A stretch of 64,000 bases of DNA from Streptomyces sp. NBC_01454 (GCF_036227565.1 NZ_CP109460.1:8296502-8360501), one strand, 5' to 3'; counted from the stretch's first letter, positions 19,804-29,154 are shown. A program made the numbers and translations. The notes: a model not told the origin generated them from the letters alone.

Positions 19804-20285
19804 GGTCTCACAACACGATGACCGCAGGCACCAACCCTCAGGCCACCGCAACGCAGGAGATCTCCCTCCTGGGACGCTTCACCCAGCAACGCGCCACCGT
19901 GCTGGAGGCATTGATCGAAGCGGAGGAGTCGGAGGGGTTCGTCAGTGCCCAGTCCCTGCACACCCGGCTGCTGGCCGCCGGATCACCGGTCGGCCTGGCC
20001 ACCGTCTACCGCACGCTCAGCGCCCTGGCCGAAGCGGGGCGCGCCGACGTCGTACGGGACATGCACGGGGAGCGGATCTTCCGCTACCGCCCCGGCTCCG
20101 ACCACCGGCACTACCTGATCTGCACCGCATGCGGTGTCAGCGTGACGCTGGACTCCGTGATGGTGGAGAACTGGGCCGCCGGAGTGGCCCGGACGAGCGG
20201 CTTCACAGCTGTCCGGCACACCGTCGAACTCACCGGAATCTGCCCCGACTGCGGCTCTGCAGCGGGGAGTTCTCCCCGCGACTGA
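19800..20285 (+). CDS. zur: Zinc uptake regulator, Fur family
   Basis: Fur-family repressor of 161 residues. The winged-helix part has TQQRATVLEALIEAEESEGF, then VGLATVYRTLSALAEAGRAD. Metal sites are visible: DHRHYLICTACG with histidines and CxxC, and the second CxxC in GICPDCG. The ATG at 19800 overlaps the stop of the upstream permease remnant (ATGA); an ATG at 19818 is also possible. Next door are alternative ribosomal proteins and CobW-like genes, the classic Zur regulon of Streptomyces, and a Zur-box-like palindrome lies at 22294. Zur is therefore preferred over Fur or PerR. Confidence 0.9.
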   Translation: MRSHNTMTAGTNPQATATQEISLLGRFTQQRATVLEALIEAEESEGFVSAQSLHTRLLAAGSPVGLATVYRTLSALAEAGRADVVRDMHGERIFRYRPGSDHRHYLICTACGVSVTLDSVMVENWAAGVARTSGFTAVRHTVELTGICPDCGSAAGSSPRD

Positions 20286-20376
20286 CGCGACCCCGGGCAT
20301 GACGCGACCCCGGGAGCGCCGCCGCTGGACGCGACGGCCGCTCTCCGGGTAGATCTGTACGGCAGCGGGGACCGCG

Positions 20377-20613
20377 CTACTTGGAGTCGTACGGCAGCAG
20401 CGCCATCTCCCGGGCGTTCTTGATCGCGCGGGCCAGCTGCCGCTGCTGCTGCGCGGTGACCCGGGTCACCCGCCGGCTGCGGATCTTGCCGCGGTCCGAG
20501 ATGAACTTCCGCAGCAGATCGGTGTCCTTGTAGTCGATGTAGGTGATCCCGGCGTGATCCAACGGGTTGGGGCGGGACTTGAGGGGCTTGCGGGGATCGT
20601 GGCGGCGGGCCAT
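20377..20613 (-). CDS. rpsR: Alternative 30S ribosomal protein S18
   Basis: 78 residues, starting [20 protein letters not shown] and containing [20 protein letters not shown] and the RNA-binding [20 protein letters not shown]. It has no cysteines, so it needs no zinc. The ATG at 20613 has a GGAAG site. It is the last gene of the minus-strand zinc operon (L33, L31, CobW-like, S18), 59 bases after the CobW-like gene. It is a paralogue that replaces the housekeeping S18 when zinc is short. Confidence 0.93.
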   Translation of the reverse strand: MARRHDPRKPLKSRPNPLDHAGITYIDYKDTDLLRKFISDRGKIRSRRVTRVTAQQQRQLARAIKNAREMALLPYDSK

Positions 20614-20672
20614 GACACTTCCATTTCTCGGGTCGGGGAGGTGCGGGTGAAGAACTGCGGGCGGTCGGGTGC

Positions 20673-21827
20673 TCAGGAGACAGGGTCGAGGAGCGCGTCG
20701 AAGGACGCCGGGAGGTGCTTCCATGCCTCACGACCGGCAGCGAATTCGTCCTTTGTCAGCAGGCAGGAGTCGAGCAGCCGCTCCAGTCCTTCGCGGTCGA
20801 GGCCGGGTGCGGTGAAGACCAGGTGCTGGCAGCAGTCGCCGTGTTCGGGATGCCAGTCGAGGGCGGCGGCCGCTCGGCGCATCGGGGGAATCATGTCCCA
20901 GGCGGCGTCCGGGAGCGACGCGAGCCACGGGCCGGCATTCTCCACGCACAGCGCACCGCCCGCGGCGTCCCAGGACAGCAGGGTGTCGGGGCGGTCGGCG
21001 AGCCAGAACCGGCCACGGCTGCGAACGGCCACGCACGCCAGGTCTTCCAGCGCCTGGTAGAGCCGTTCCGGGTGGAAGGGACGCCGCCGGTGCCACACGA
21101 AGGTGGCGACTCCCGACTCCTCCGCTTCCTGCGGCAGCAGTGCGCAGGCCGGGTGCTGGGCGGCGGCCGCCGCCTCGACGTCGAATCCGGCGAAGGCGGC
21201 CTCCGCGAGCTGACGGGAGGCCACGGGCACATGGCGTGCCGTCGGGTGCAGTTGGGCGAGGATCGCACGGTCCTCGTCGTCCGCCTCCTCTCCGTCGGCG
21301 AGCGCGAGGACGGGGGCGTACTCCAGCTGTCGCGCCCAGGTGTCCCCGATGGTCCGCTGATCGGTTGCGGCCGCCGCGAGCCCGGCCTCCGCCAGGTCGT
21401 CCCCGTTGGCGAGGTACGGCAGTACGAGCGCGGGGTCGACCGCGGTCATCGCATTGGAGAGCGTCAGCGACTCGCCGCCGTGCGCGGCGATGACCTCGGC
21501 CATCGCCCGAGGCTCGACGGAGTCCCAGAGTTCGACCACCGCCAGCCGGTGCAGACCGCTCTCGGCCAGCCGCCGGAGCTCGGGCACCAGGTCCTCGCGC
21601 AGGGCACAGCATGCACAGTCGTTGACGAGGGGTGCCTCGCCGGAGGACAGCTCGCCCGAGGCGTCCCGCACCGTGCGGCGTACCGTTCCGGCTGCTGCCG
21701 TGGAGAGGTTGTGGTGGAGCGCGACACTGCCGCGCACGGTGTGCAGTAGCCGCAGCACGACCTGCTCACGGGCGTCGGAATGCAGCCCGCCGACGAGGAC
21801 GACGGGGAGCCTGCTCTTCGCCGTCAT
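20673..21827 (-). CDS. CobW-like metallochaperone/GTPase-fold protein with degenerate P-loop
   Basis: A G3E/CobW-type protein of 384 residues, a family that moves metals to client proteins using GTP. The metal-binding motif [11 protein letters not shown] (CxCC) and the C-terminal CobW_C domain ([20 protein letters not shown]) are clear. The Walker A loop is not: the region reads [20 protein letters not shown] with no GK(S/T). GTP hydrolysis in the usual manner therefore looks unlikely. The stop of the L31 gene overlaps this start (TAATG), giving translational coupling. It is probably derepressed under zinc limitation with its neighbours. Confidence 0.88.
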   Translation of the reverse strand: MTAKSRLPVVLVGGLHSDAREQVVLRLLHTVRGSVALHHNLSTAAAGTVRRTVRDASGELSSGEAPLVNDCACCALREDLVPELRRLAESGLHRLAVVELWDSVEPRAMAEVIAAHGGESLTLSNAMTAVDPALVLPYLANGDDLAEAGLAAAATDQRTIGDTWARQLEYAPVLALADGEEADDEDRAILAQLHPTARHVPVASRQLAEAAFAGFDVEAAAAAQHPACALLPQEAEESGVATFVWHRRRPFHPERLYQALEDLACVAVRSRGRFWLADRPDTLLSWDAAGGALCVENAGPWLASLPDAAWDMIPPMRRAAAALDWHPEHGDCCQHLVFTAPGLDREGLERLLDSCLLTKDEFAAGREAWKHLPASFDALLDPVS

Positions 21828-22081
21828 TACCGCGCCCCGCGCCGGCCGTAGCGCCGCTCGAAGCGCTCGACGCGGCCGGCCGTGTCGAGGACCCGGGCCG
21901 TGCCGGTGTAGAAGGGGTGGCTCTGAGACGAGATCTCCACGTCTATGACGGGGTAGGTGTTGCCGTCCTCCCACTCGATCGTCTTGTCGCTGGTCGCGGT
22001 CGACCGGGTGAGGAAGGCGAAGTCGGCAGCCCGGTCGCGGAAGACGACGGGGCCGTAGGCGGGGTGGATCCCAGGCTTCAT
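21827..22081 (-). CDS. rpmE2: Alternative 50S ribosomal protein L31 type B
   Basis: 84 residues beginning [20 protein letters not shown] and ending [15 protein letters not shown]. There is no cysteine, so this is the zinc-free form that releases zinc by replacing zinc-binding L31. An AGGA site precedes the ATG. It follows the L33 gene by 34 bases and overlaps the CobW-like start by one base. Confidence 0.95.
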   Translation of the reverse strand: MKPGIHPAYGPVVFRDRAADFAFLTRSTATSDKTIEWEDGNTYPVIDVEISSQSHPFYTGTARVLDTAGRVERFERRYGRRGAR

Positions 22082-22115
22082 GACGGTGTTCCTGTCTGCT
22101 AAGTCGGCTTGTGAG

Positions 22116-22280
22116 TCAGCGTTCTTCGCGGAAGTCGACGTGCCGGCCAACGACCGGGTCGTACTTGCGCAGGACCAGGCGGTCGGGGTCGTTCCGCCGG
22201 TTCTTGCGGGTGACGTAGGTGTAGCCCGTTCCCGCGGTGGAGCGGAGCTTGATGATCGGGCGGAGCTCGTTGCGTGCCAT
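22116..22280 (-). CDS. rpmG: Alternative 50S ribosomal protein L33
   Basis: 54 residues, [20 protein letters not shown] then [20 protein letters not shown]. It lacks the two CxxC pairs of zinc-binding L33. It is the first gene of the minus-strand operon, starting 14 bases from the Zur-box-like palindrome. Confidence 0.95.
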   Translation of the reverse strand: MARNELRPIIKLRSTAGTGYTYVTRKNRRNDPDRLVLRKYDPVVGRHVDFREER

Positions 22281-22293
22281 GGGCGCTACTATA

Positions 22294-22308
22294 TGGGAAT
22301 GGTTTCCA
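22294..22308. promoter_or_regulatory. Zur box between the divergent ribosomal operons
   Basis: TGGGAATGGTTTCCA is a near-perfect 15-bp palindrome and matches 11 of 15 positions of the Streptomyces Zur consensus as I recall it (TGAAAATGATTTTCA). It lies in the 67-base gap between the L33 and L28 genes, so one site can control both directions. The zur gene is 2 kb away. Confidence 0.8.
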
Positions 22309-22347
22309 TTGCCGATAACGGCTCCGACGAGAGGTAACCCACACACC

Positions 22348-22584
22348 ATGTCCGCCCACTGCCAGCTGACCGGCGCCAAGCCGGGCTTCGGCAAGACCAT
22401 CTCCCACTCGCACCGCCGTACGTCCCGTCGGTTCGACCCGAATATCCAGCGCAAGCGCTACTGGCTGGCGAGCGAGGGCCGGCATGTCCGGCTCACGCTC
22501 AGCGCCAAGGGGATCAAGACGGTTGATTCGATCGGTGTCGAGGCCGCGGTGGCACGGATCCGCGCACGAGGGGTGAAGGTCTGA
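22348..22584 (+). CDS. rpmB: Alternative 50S ribosomal protein L28
   Basis: 78 residues: [20 protein letters not shown], then [20 protein letters not shown] and [19 protein letters not shown]. Only one Cys (residue 5) remains of the zinc-binding set, so it is the zinc-independent type. It starts the plus-strand arm of the Zur divergon and overlaps the next gene by one base (TGATG). Confidence 0.95.
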   Translation: MSAHCQLTGAKPGFGKTISHSHRRTSRRFDPNIQRKRYWLASEGRHVRLTLSAKGIKTVDSIGVEAAVARIRARGVKV

Positions 22585-22889
22585 TGGCCAAGCAGAGCAA
22601 GATCGCGAAGAACGAGCAGCGCAAGGTGATCGTCGAGCGGTACGCCGCCCGGCGCGCTGAGCTGAAGGAGATCATCCGGCGGCCTTCCTCCACCGACGAC
22701 GAACGGGCGGCCGCACAGGCTGAGTTGCGGCGTCAGCCGCGCGACGCCAGCGCGACCCGGGTGCGGAACCGGGACAGCGTGGACGGCCGCCCCCGAGGCC
22801 ACCTGCGCAAGTTCGGCATGTCCCGGGTGCGGATGCGCGAGCAGGCGCACGCCGGATTCCTCCCCGGAGTCACCAAGTCGTCCTGGTGA
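22584..22889 (+). CDS. rpsN: Alternative 30S ribosomal protein S14
   Basis: 101 residues, [20 protein letters not shown], with [20 protein letters not shown] and a KSSW end. This is the long zinc-free S14 type without the CxxC pairs. It is translationally coupled to L28. Confidence 0.95.
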   Translation: MAKQSKIAKNEQRKVIVERYAARRAELKEIIRRPSSTDDERAAAQAELRRQPRDASATRVRNRDSVDGRPRGHLRKFGMSRVRMREQAHAGFLPGVTKSSW

Positions 22890-22981
22890 TATCCGGCGAC
22901 CGCCACGCTGGACGGCGCTGCGGTCTGGGTCAACACCCAGGCCGCGGCGCCGTCCCGGCCGCCCCTCAGAAGGACCTACCG

Positions 22982-23362
22982 ATGAACCGCGCAACACCGG
23001 GCGGCCCGAGTCGCCCCTTCACGCTGGTCGCCTGCACCAACTGCCCAAGCGATGTGGGCGAACCGGTGATGGACCGGCTGCGCGAGGCCGTCCGTACCTG
23101 CCCGCACGGCATTCTCGTCGCCACTGGATGCCTGGGCGGCCTGCTGCACTGCACCCCGGCTGAGGGCCTCCACGCCGCAGTACAGCCGTGCGCGAAGGAC
23201 CGCACTCCCGCCGGCCCCGTCACCCGCCTGGGCCCCATCGCCACCGAAGCCGACGCGGAACTGGTCGGCGCATGGCTCCTGGCCGGCATGCCGGACGACG
23301 GCACGCTTCCGCACCGGCTGCGCGCGGTGCCCGCGCCCCGCCACATCGCCCACCTCAACTGA
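22982..23362 (+). CDS. Cys-rich thioredoxin-like ferredoxin-type protein
   Basis: 126 residues with five cysteines laid out as LVACTNCPSD, RTCPHG, TGCLGGLLHC and QPCAKD. The arrangement of an early CxxC followed by a TGCLG loop resembles thioredoxin-fold [2Fe-2S] ferredoxins, in which four Cys hold the cluster. The match is by pattern only; a zinc-binding role would also fit the neighbours. It lies 92 bases after S14 and 11 bases before the second CobW-like gene, within the Zur-controlled plus-strand arm. Confidence 0.75.
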   Translation: MNRATPGGPSRPFTLVACTNCPSDVGEPVMDRLREAVRTCPHGILVATGCLGGLLHCTPAEGLHAAVQPCAKDRTPAGPVTRLGPIATEADAELVGAWLLAGMPDDGTLPHRLRAVPAPRHIAHLN

Positions 23363-23373
23363 CAGGAAGCCCA

Positions 23374-24564
23374 GTGCCCAAAGGGCTGTTGAGTATCGTG
23401 AGCGGGAACACCCCGGCTGCCCGCGGGCTCACGGTGGACACGCTGGTGCGCAGCTCGCCCAGCGCCGTGGTGCTGGCCGCATCCATCCACTGCCGGGACA
23501 CCGGGTACCCGGTCGTACAACGCTTCGTCACCGGTCCCGGAGTGCCGCAGTCCGTCTCGCAGCCCATGGCGCAGGTGGCCACCGGCGACCCGGTGGTGAT
23601 CCTCCGGCAGGACCTGTTGGCCATCCGACGCACCGCACGGCCCCCACACTTGGTCCTCGCACTCCCCGACGAGCTGGATCTCCTGCCGTTCCTGGTGGAG
23701 TTGTGGCGACCGCGGACCGGCGCCAGCGCACTGGGCGACCACTACGCCCCGGGCCCGGTCGTGGTCGGGCTCGACCCAGCGGCCTTTCTGGCCGAGCTCG
23801 GATGCGTCCACCGGGCCGCCCGGCTGTGGGACGGTACGGATCACACCAGCCCCCTGACACCGGCCGAGATAGCCGCCCGCAGGGTGGAAGCCGCCCACGG
23901 CGTCCTCGTGACGGCCCAACCGGACCACACCGGCCGTCGAACGGATGGGGTGGCTGCCCTGGCGCGCCACCTCAACCCCTCCGCGACACTCATTCACGTG
24001 GCACAACAGCCGCAAGTGGCAGCGGAGTTGCCGCCGTCGTTCCTGCGGCCCGTACCGGACGCCCTTGAGGAGTGGCGGGCCCGGCTGGAACCGGTGACCG
24101 TGGTGCCCGCACGCCCCGGTACCGACCTGGGTGTGACGTCGGTGGTGTGGCGAGCCCGGCGACCGCTGCACCCTGAGCGGCTCGCGGACGCACTGCCCAC
24201 CGTCATGGCCGGCGTGGTGCGCGGCCGAGGCCACCTGTGGCTGTCCAGCCGGCCCGCAGCCGTGGTGACCTGGCGGTCGGCCGGACCGCACATGGAACTG
24301 CACGAAGCAGATCGCTGGCTGGAGTCCGGAGACGAGAGCGCCTGGCGGAGCGCATCCCCGCAACGGCGCACCCTCGCGTCGTGGTTCTGGCACGACTACT
24401 ACGGCGAACGCCGTAACGCCCTCACGTTCACCGGCGCCGACCTCGACCGGGACCTGCTCTGCTCCGCACTCGACGCGGCGTTGCTGAACGACAGGGAGTT
24501 GTCGCTGGGCTGGGACGGCTGGGCGGCCTTCCCCGATCCCCTGCTCGGCGACGCCCCGCGCTGA
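23374..24564 (+). CDS. Second diverged CobW-like protein
   Basis: 396 residues. The C-terminal half matches a CobW_C domain (TSVVWRARRPLHPERLADAL, then RGRGHLWLSSRP and the end region NDRELSLGWDGWAAFPDPL) and resembles the CobW-like protein at 20673. The N-terminal GTPase half is badly eroded: LLSIVSGNTPAARGLTVDTL stands where the P-loop should be, and there is no CxCC. It may have become a non-GTPase partner of the other copy. The GTG at 23374 is set by an AGGAAG site. It is last in the plus-strand zinc operon. Confidence 0.8.
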   Translation: MPKGLLSIVSGNTPAARGLTVDTLVRSSPSAVVLAASIHCRDTGYPVVQRFVTGPGVPQSVSQPMAQVATGDPVVILRQDLLAIRRTARPPHLVLALPDELDLLPFLVELWRPRTGASALGDHYAPGPVVVGLDPAAFLAELGCVHRAARLWDGTDHTSPLTPAEIAARRVEAAHGVLVTAQPDHTGRRTDGVAALARHLNPSATLIHVAQQPQVAAELPPSFLRPVPDALEEWRARLEPVTVVPARPGTDLGVTSVVWRARRPLHPERLADALPTVMAGVVRGRGHLWLSSRPAAVVTWRSAGPHMELHEADRWLESGDESAWRSASPQRRTLASWFWHDYYGERRNALTFTGADLDRDLLCSALDAALLNDRELSLGWDGWAAFPDPLLGDAPR

Positions 24565-24595
24565 GCCGAGCCACTCCCGGGCTCTGCCGAATCTC

Positions 24596-25008
24596 TCAGC
24601 GGTATTGGCGTACGGCGGATCGGTCGGGGGCCAGGCCAAGGGCGTAGAAGTCGCCGAGGTCGTCCAGCAGCCGCATGTTGCGGAACTCCACCAAACGGGT
24701 GCTGCCGTCCTTGCGCCGGATGGGGAACGCCCCGGCCCACCGCTCACCGGTGCCCATGACCTCGGCGGACAGCTTGATCATCCATTCCCAGTGCTGTTCG
24801 TGAACGAGCAGCGGCGCAGCGTACTGCCCCAGCGCCTCCTCAGCGGCATAGCCGAACAGCTCCTCGGCTTCCGGGCTCCACAACACGATCCGCCCCTCGG
24901 CATCCAGCAGCACCGCGGAACGCCGAGAAGGTCCATCAGCCCACTCGGCTGCGACGACCGCTCCTGCGGCTGGCCGGTGTCAGCCGGACGCCCATCGGCT
25001 GTGCTCAC
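24596..25008 (-). pseudogene. PAS-domain fragment of a SpoIIE-type phosphatase, frameshifted
   Basis: The start at 25008 (MSTADGRPADTGQPQERSSQ) runs to about 24925. After a one-base shift the PAS domain follows: SAVLLDAEGRIVLWSPEAEE, FGYAAEEALGQYAAPLLVH, RRKDGSTRLVEFRNMRLLDD and DFYALGLAPD. In Streptomyces this PAS type leads a PP2C phosphatase. Here it ends after RSAVRQYR with no GAF or phosphatase part. Confidence 0.75.
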
Positions 25009-25182
25009 ACGGGCACTCCTTCCCTACGCCGGACCATAAGGGCCTCCGCTCGCACCAGCCCGCGGCCCTGCCCCGTACCTATGGAGTGCTTTGGCTTCCA
25101 TGGTCCACCTTGGAGCGGCCGACCGCGCACGCGCTGGACCCAGGATGGTCCCCCGCCTGGATCTGCCTTGCCGGGTGCGGCG

Positions 25183-26091
25183 TTATGGCGCCACACGAAG
25201 CTGTGCGGCCTCGTGGCGCAGCGCCCCCACGGTGGCCGTCACCTCGGGAGAGCGGTCGCGGACCGTGACGGCGACGATGGCTCGGCCGAGCCAGGCGGGG
25301 TCGTCGACTTGGACGATGCGGACTCCGGTGGGGACCGCGGCCGCGGCTACTTCGGGGAGTACGGCGATGCCGAGACCGGTGGCGACAAGGCCGAGGCGAG
25401 TGGGCCATTCGCGGGCGGCGTAGGCGATCCGCGGGTGGTCGAGGGTCGGCCAGGCGCCGAACTGGGGGTCGTCACGGAGGCCTTTGCCGACGATCCAGGG
25501 TTCGTCCCTCAGCTCGGTCACCGGGATGGTTCCGCGGCCGGCGAACCGGTGGTTGGCAGGGACGGCGAGCAGAAGGCCGCCGTCGAGGAGCAGGTCGCGG
25601 CGCAGTCCCTCGAAATCGTAGGCGGGCAGGTCCGGTCCCACGCCGATCACTGCGACGTCGATGCGGTGAGCGCGGAGTTGGCGAAGCTGCGTGGGCGAGG
25701 ACGTCTCGCCGAACTCGACGATCAAACCCGGGTGGTCCCTTCCAAGGCGAGCCAATGTCCTGGGGACGAGCACGGCGGCGGCCGAGGGGAACGCCGCGAT
25801 GGCGACTCGTCCGGTGACGTGGTCCTGCAGTCCGGCGAGGTCTGTGCTGACGGCGTCGATCTCGTTGAGGGCCGTCGCGGCTCGGCGGGCGAGCATCATG
25901 CCCGCGGGAGAGGGAGCCACCCCGCGGGCGCCCCGGACGAACAGCGGTGCGCCCGCGGCGGCTTCCATCGCCGCCACCTGACGGGACACCGCTGACTGCG
26001 TGTATCCGAGTGCGTCGGCCGCCGCGGTGAACGATCCGGTGTCGACTACTGCCTGGATGACGCGGAGACCGGTGAGGGTGAAGTCGGCCAT
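25183..26091 (-). CDS. LysR-family transcriptional regulator
   Basis: 302 residues from the ATG at 26091. The N-terminal helix-turn-helix is standard (TGSFTAAADALGYTQSAVSR, QVAAMEAAAGAPLFVRGARG), followed by the two-lobed effector domain (GRVAIAAFPSAAAVLVPRTL, and LGLVATGLGIAVLPEVAAAA). It is divergent from an SDR gene, the usual arrangement for a LysR activator or repressor and its target; the 125-base gap holds both promoters. No clear T-N11-A site stands out. Confidence 0.92.
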   Translation of the reverse strand: MADFTLTGLRVIQAVVDTGSFTAAADALGYTQSAVSRQVAAMEAAAGAPLFVRGARGVAPSPAGMMLARRAATALNEIDAVSTDLAGLQDHVTGRVAIAAFPSAAAVLVPRTLARLGRDHPGLIVEFGETSSPTQLRQLRAHRIDVAVIGVGPDLPAYDFEGLRRDLLLDGGLLLAVPANHRFAGRGTIPVTELRDEPWIVGKGLRDDPQFGAWPTLDHPRIAYAAREWPTRLGLVATGLGIAVLPEVAAAAVPTGVRIVQVDDPAWLGRAIVAVTVRDRSPEVTATVGALRHEAAQLRVAP

Positions 26092-26216
26092 GCCGTCATC
26101 CTGACACATTCCGAAAGCGCATGTCTCCTATGTAATACCTTCGCTGGTGGAATACCTGGATCAGCAGCACGATGGAGGAGCAACAGCAAGCAATTCACGC
26201 ACAGGGAGCACCAGCC

Positions 26217-27020
26217 ATGGCGAAGACGTGGTTCATCACGGGCAGCTCGAGAGGGTTCGGCCGCGAGTGGGCAGAAGCGGCGCTCGAACGCGGCGATCAC
26301 GTCGCGGCGACGGCTCGGGACATCAGCCGGCTGACCCCTTTGGCCGAGCGGTACGGGGACGCGGTATTGCCGGTCCGGCTCGACGTCACCGACCGCGCCG
26401 CGGTGCATGAGGCAGTGCAGCTGGCCCACTCACATTTCGGTTCGCTGGATATCGCGGTCAACAACGCCGGCTACGGGCATTTCGGCATGGTCGAGGAGTT
26501 GAACGAGGATGACCTCCGGGCTCAGATGGAGACCAACTTCTTCGGCGCGGTGTGGGTCACGCAGGCCGTGCTGCCCCTCATGCGGTCGCAACGATCGGGA
26601 AGGATCCTGCAAGTGACCAGCGAGGGAGGCGTACGTGCTTTCCCTGGCATCGGTGCGTACCACGCCTCCAAATGGGCTCTTGAGGGGCTGTCGGAGTCCC
26701 TGGCGCAAGAAGTGGCAGCCTTCGGCATCCACATCACCAACGTCGAGCCTGGCCCCTATGCCACCGACTGGCTGGCTCGCGGGGCACGGCACAGTGCGCG
26801 GCACCCGGACTACACCGAAGTCCACGCGGCCACTGCGCAGGATTTCGAGGTAGGCGACCCGCGCGCGACCCGCGCGGCGATTCTTCGGATCGTCGATGCG
26901 GAGCGGCCCCCACTGAGGATCTTCCTCGGCAAGTCCTTCACCGACGTCGCTGGTCTCTACGAGGAGCGTCTGAGTACCTGGCGCCAGTGGCAGCCGGTCT
27001 CCCTGGCTGCGTTCGGCTAA
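26217..27020 (+). CDS. SDR-family oxidoreductase
   Basis: 267 residues, classical SDR: NADP site FITGSSRGFGREWAE with an Arg after the second Ser, NNAGYGHFG, Ser in LQVTSEGG and YHASKWALEGL (YxxxK). The C-terminal part (LRIVDAERPPLRIFLGKS) is typical of the subgroup acting on alcohols or carbonyls of unknown identity. The start MAKTW is preferred over the earlier ATG at 26172 because it begins directly at the Rossmann strand. A LysR gene diverges from it. The upstream end of an IS5 remnant lies ~100 bases downstream. Confidence 0.9.
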   Translation: MAKTWFITGSSRGFGREWAEAALERGDHVAATARDISRLTPLAERYGDAVLPVRLDVTDRAAVHEAVQLAHSHFGSLDIAVNNAGYGHFGMVEELNEDDLRAQMETNFFGAVWVTQAVLPLMRSQRSGRILQVTSEGGVRAFPGIGAYHASKWALEGLSESLAQEVAAFGIHITNVEPGPYATDWLARGARHSARHPDYTEVHAATAQDFEVGDPRATRAAILRIVDAERPPLRIFLGKSFTDVAGLYEERLSTWRQWQPVSLAAFG

Positions 27021-27117
27021 CTGATCGTTTCAGAATGAGTTGAGCCGAGGGTCCTGTGCTCGGCGATCTTGGTCGGCAGGGTGTCCGAGTGCGTGCTGAT
27101 CTTGTTCCGGATGACCT

Positions 27118-27817
27118 GTGGAGCGCGTAGCTCCGCTGCTGCCTCCCGCTCCCGAGCGGCGCCACCGTTACTGCGGGCGCCTACGCGTTCCGGACCGGAC
27201 CGCGCTCGCGGGCATGTGTACGTACTGCGGACCGGTATCGCGTGGCGAGACGTTCCTGCCGAGGCCGTCGGCTGCGGGACTGGACCGAGGCCGGCTCTGG
27301 CCCCGCCTGCACGCTGCCCTGCTGACCGAACTGCACCGCGCGGACCTCCTGGACCTGGACGAATGCGCTGTCGACGGCTCACACGTCCGGGCCCTCAAAG
27401 GGGGGCCCACATCGTCGTCGACCGGTACGGAACTCCGCTCGCCGTCACGCTGACCGGCGGCAACCGCCACGACGTCACCCAGCTTCTGCCGCTGCTGAAC
27501 GCAGTCCCTCCGATCCGGGTCTGCGGGGACGGCCCCGCCACAGGCCCCGGTGCGTGTACGCCGACCGGGGCTACGACTTCGACAAGTACCGTCGCCTGCT
27601 GTGGAAGCGCGGCATCAAGCCGATGATCGCCCGACGCGGCGTCGCCCATGGCTCCGTACTGGGCAAGGTCCGTTGGGTCGTCGAGCGCTCCTTCGCCTGG
27701 CTCCATCAGTTCAAGCGACTGCGGATCCGCTACGAACGACGCCCCGACCTCCACGTCGGTCTGCTCCAACTCGCGTGCAGCACCATCTGCCTGCACCGAC
27801 TCCGTGCATCAGGGTGA
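27118..27817 (+). pseudogene. Degenerate IS5-family transposase
   Basis: Pieces of one transposase lie in order but in different frames: VAPLLPPAPERRHRYCGRLR, YVLRTGIAWRDVP, DLDECAVDGSHVRALKGG, PHIVVDRYGTPLAVTLTGGN, then VYADRGYDFDKYRRLLWKRG and VERSFAWLHQFKRLRIRYER. The Asp residues of the DDE site are present but at least four frame changes make it inactive. I could not define terminal repeats. Confidence 0.85.
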
Positions 27818-28426
27818 AGAGGGCGTCAGGATGGTGGGCGCCGAAGGCCAGTCGAGCACGGTCAGCTCGGGCCACTGCTGTCGCCAGCGCGCGGTCTTGG
27901 TCTCGTACACCTCGCGCGGGGCAAGCGCCGGATTGGGACGCACGACGAGATTGAACACCTCGGAGAGCCCGTGCGGCGCATAGACGCGCCACCGCCCACC
28001 CGGCTCCAGCCGCGCGCCCAGGCAGCAGGTGGTCGCCGCGAAGCTGTCGATGGCCGCCTCGGTGGAGGCATAGGGAGCGCACGCGACGCCGAACTTCTGC
28101 TCGTACCAGAGGTGAACGCGGGCCTCGTTGCGGACCTCGACCTCCGCCGGCAGCCCGGCGAAGGCTTCGCCGGCGGCCTTGATCACTGCGTCCTCCGCTT
28201 CCCACGACAGGTCACGGTTTTCGAAGTAGAAGACGTCGTAGTCCTTGATCCCGTTGGTGGGATGCCTGTCCGTGACCACACTCCAGACCGTCTGGAACAG
28301 GCAACCCGCTGTCACGTACCAGTCGGGCAGACTCGCTGCGCGCAAGGTTCGCGGAGATCGCGGACGAGCTGGATGATCCAGACGTCGACTCGTGCCGGCT
28401 GCCCACAAGTCGGCACAACGTGTCAA
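27809..28426 (-). CDS. Nucleotidyltransferase-like protein, N-terminus altered
   Basis: The body (from LPDWYVTAGCLFQTVWSVVT, with GIKDYDVFYFENRDLSWEAE and VRNEARVHLWYEQKFGVACA) matches a family of nucleotidyltransferase-fold proteins of unknown substrate. The KDYDVFYF acidic motif corresponds to the metal site. The first ~30 residues are Arg/Ser/Pro-rich and unlike the family, so the true start was probably lost or lies in another frame. The end overlaps the neighbouring IS5 remnant by nine bases, which suggests the insertion is old or recombined here. Confidence 0.7.
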   Translation of the reverse strand: MTRCADLWAAGTSRRLDHPARPRSPRTLRAASLPDWYVTAGCLFQTVWSVVTDRHPTNGIKDYDVFYFENRDLSWEAEDAVIKAAGEAFAGLPAEVEVRNEARVHLWYEQKFGVACAPYASTEAAIDSFAATTCCLGARLEPGGRWRVYAPHGLSEVFNLVVRPNPALAPREVYETKTARWRQQWPELTVLDWPSAPTILTPSSP

Positions 28427-28444
28427 GGAAACGGATCGCCGGGG

Positions 28445-28549
28445 ATGAGTCCGGCGGGGTCTACGCGACGCTTCCCTGGCAGTGCCGCCACGGGCACCGA
28501 TGGGAGGCGACCGTCCTCAACCGTGTTCAGGGCGGCGGCTGCCCCTCCT
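28445..28549 (+). pseudogene. Treble-clef zinc-ribbon fragment
   Basis: The frame reads VYATLPWQCRHGHRWEATVL, then NRVQGGGCPSW. WxCxxGHxWxAxVxxRxxGxGCPxC is the repeat of treble-clef proteins related to DUF4379. Only one repeat remains, and it breaks exactly where a partial CRISPR repeat begins. Confidence 0.6.
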
Positions 28550-28684
28550 GGAGGTGAGCCGATCGCCGACATCGCGCCAGAGGTGTCCACATCGTGCTCT
28601 CCGCGGGAGCGGAGGTGAGCCGTTGTTCTGACTGGTGTCAGCGATACCCCGGGTGGTGCTCTCCGCGGGAGCGGAGGTGAGCCG
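28550..28684. CRISPR. CRISPR remnant, type I-E-like repeats, two spacers
   Basis: Two identical 29-bp repeats lie at 28594-28622 and 28656-28684 (beginning GTGCTCTCC, ending GGTGAGCCG, with an internal stem). A 12-base partial repeat (GGAGGTGAGCCG) sits at 28550-28561. Spacers are 32 bp (28562-28593) and 33 bp (28623-28655), the size typical of type I-E. The repeat style matches actinobacterial I-E arrays. There are no cas genes in the window, so this is a leftover array end. Confidence 0.88.
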
Positions 28685-29154
28685 CACAACCCCACCGGCG
28701 CAGACGCCGTCGCCGCGGCGACGAAGGGCCGCCGACGCCGCCCGGGAGCGCACCGCGCAATACCTGTTGATGACGGCCGGGTTCGAGCGGTGCGGCGTCG
28801 GCCCGCGGCCTTCGTGGTGGGTGTAGTGGCGCTCAGGGACGTGCTCGGCGGACAGGGCGACGGCGCTCACGGCTCACTCCTTCGAGGTACGACGCGAACA
28901 CCATCCTCCCCATGCACCGCACCGGTCCGCGCAACGTCGAGGTTCTTATCGCCAAGGCGCCTGTACTCCTACGCACCCCGCAAGGCCCACTTCACCTGGT
29001 GACCGACGACTCGACCGCCCGGCTGCGGGCGCCCCAGGTTCGTGGACAGACGCAGTCAGCCCGCACCGCGGATGAGTGTGCGCCGAAGTGTGTCCTGGGC
29101 CCAACTGCCGCGGGTACCTTCCGAGTAGGCGTACATCCGGAAGGAGCGACCCTC
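28685..29154. other. Intergenic stretch, nothing recognised
   Basis: About 470 bases after the last CRISPR repeat. Overlapping open frames exist on both strands but none has a ribosome site or a familiar domain. Confidence 0.5.
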
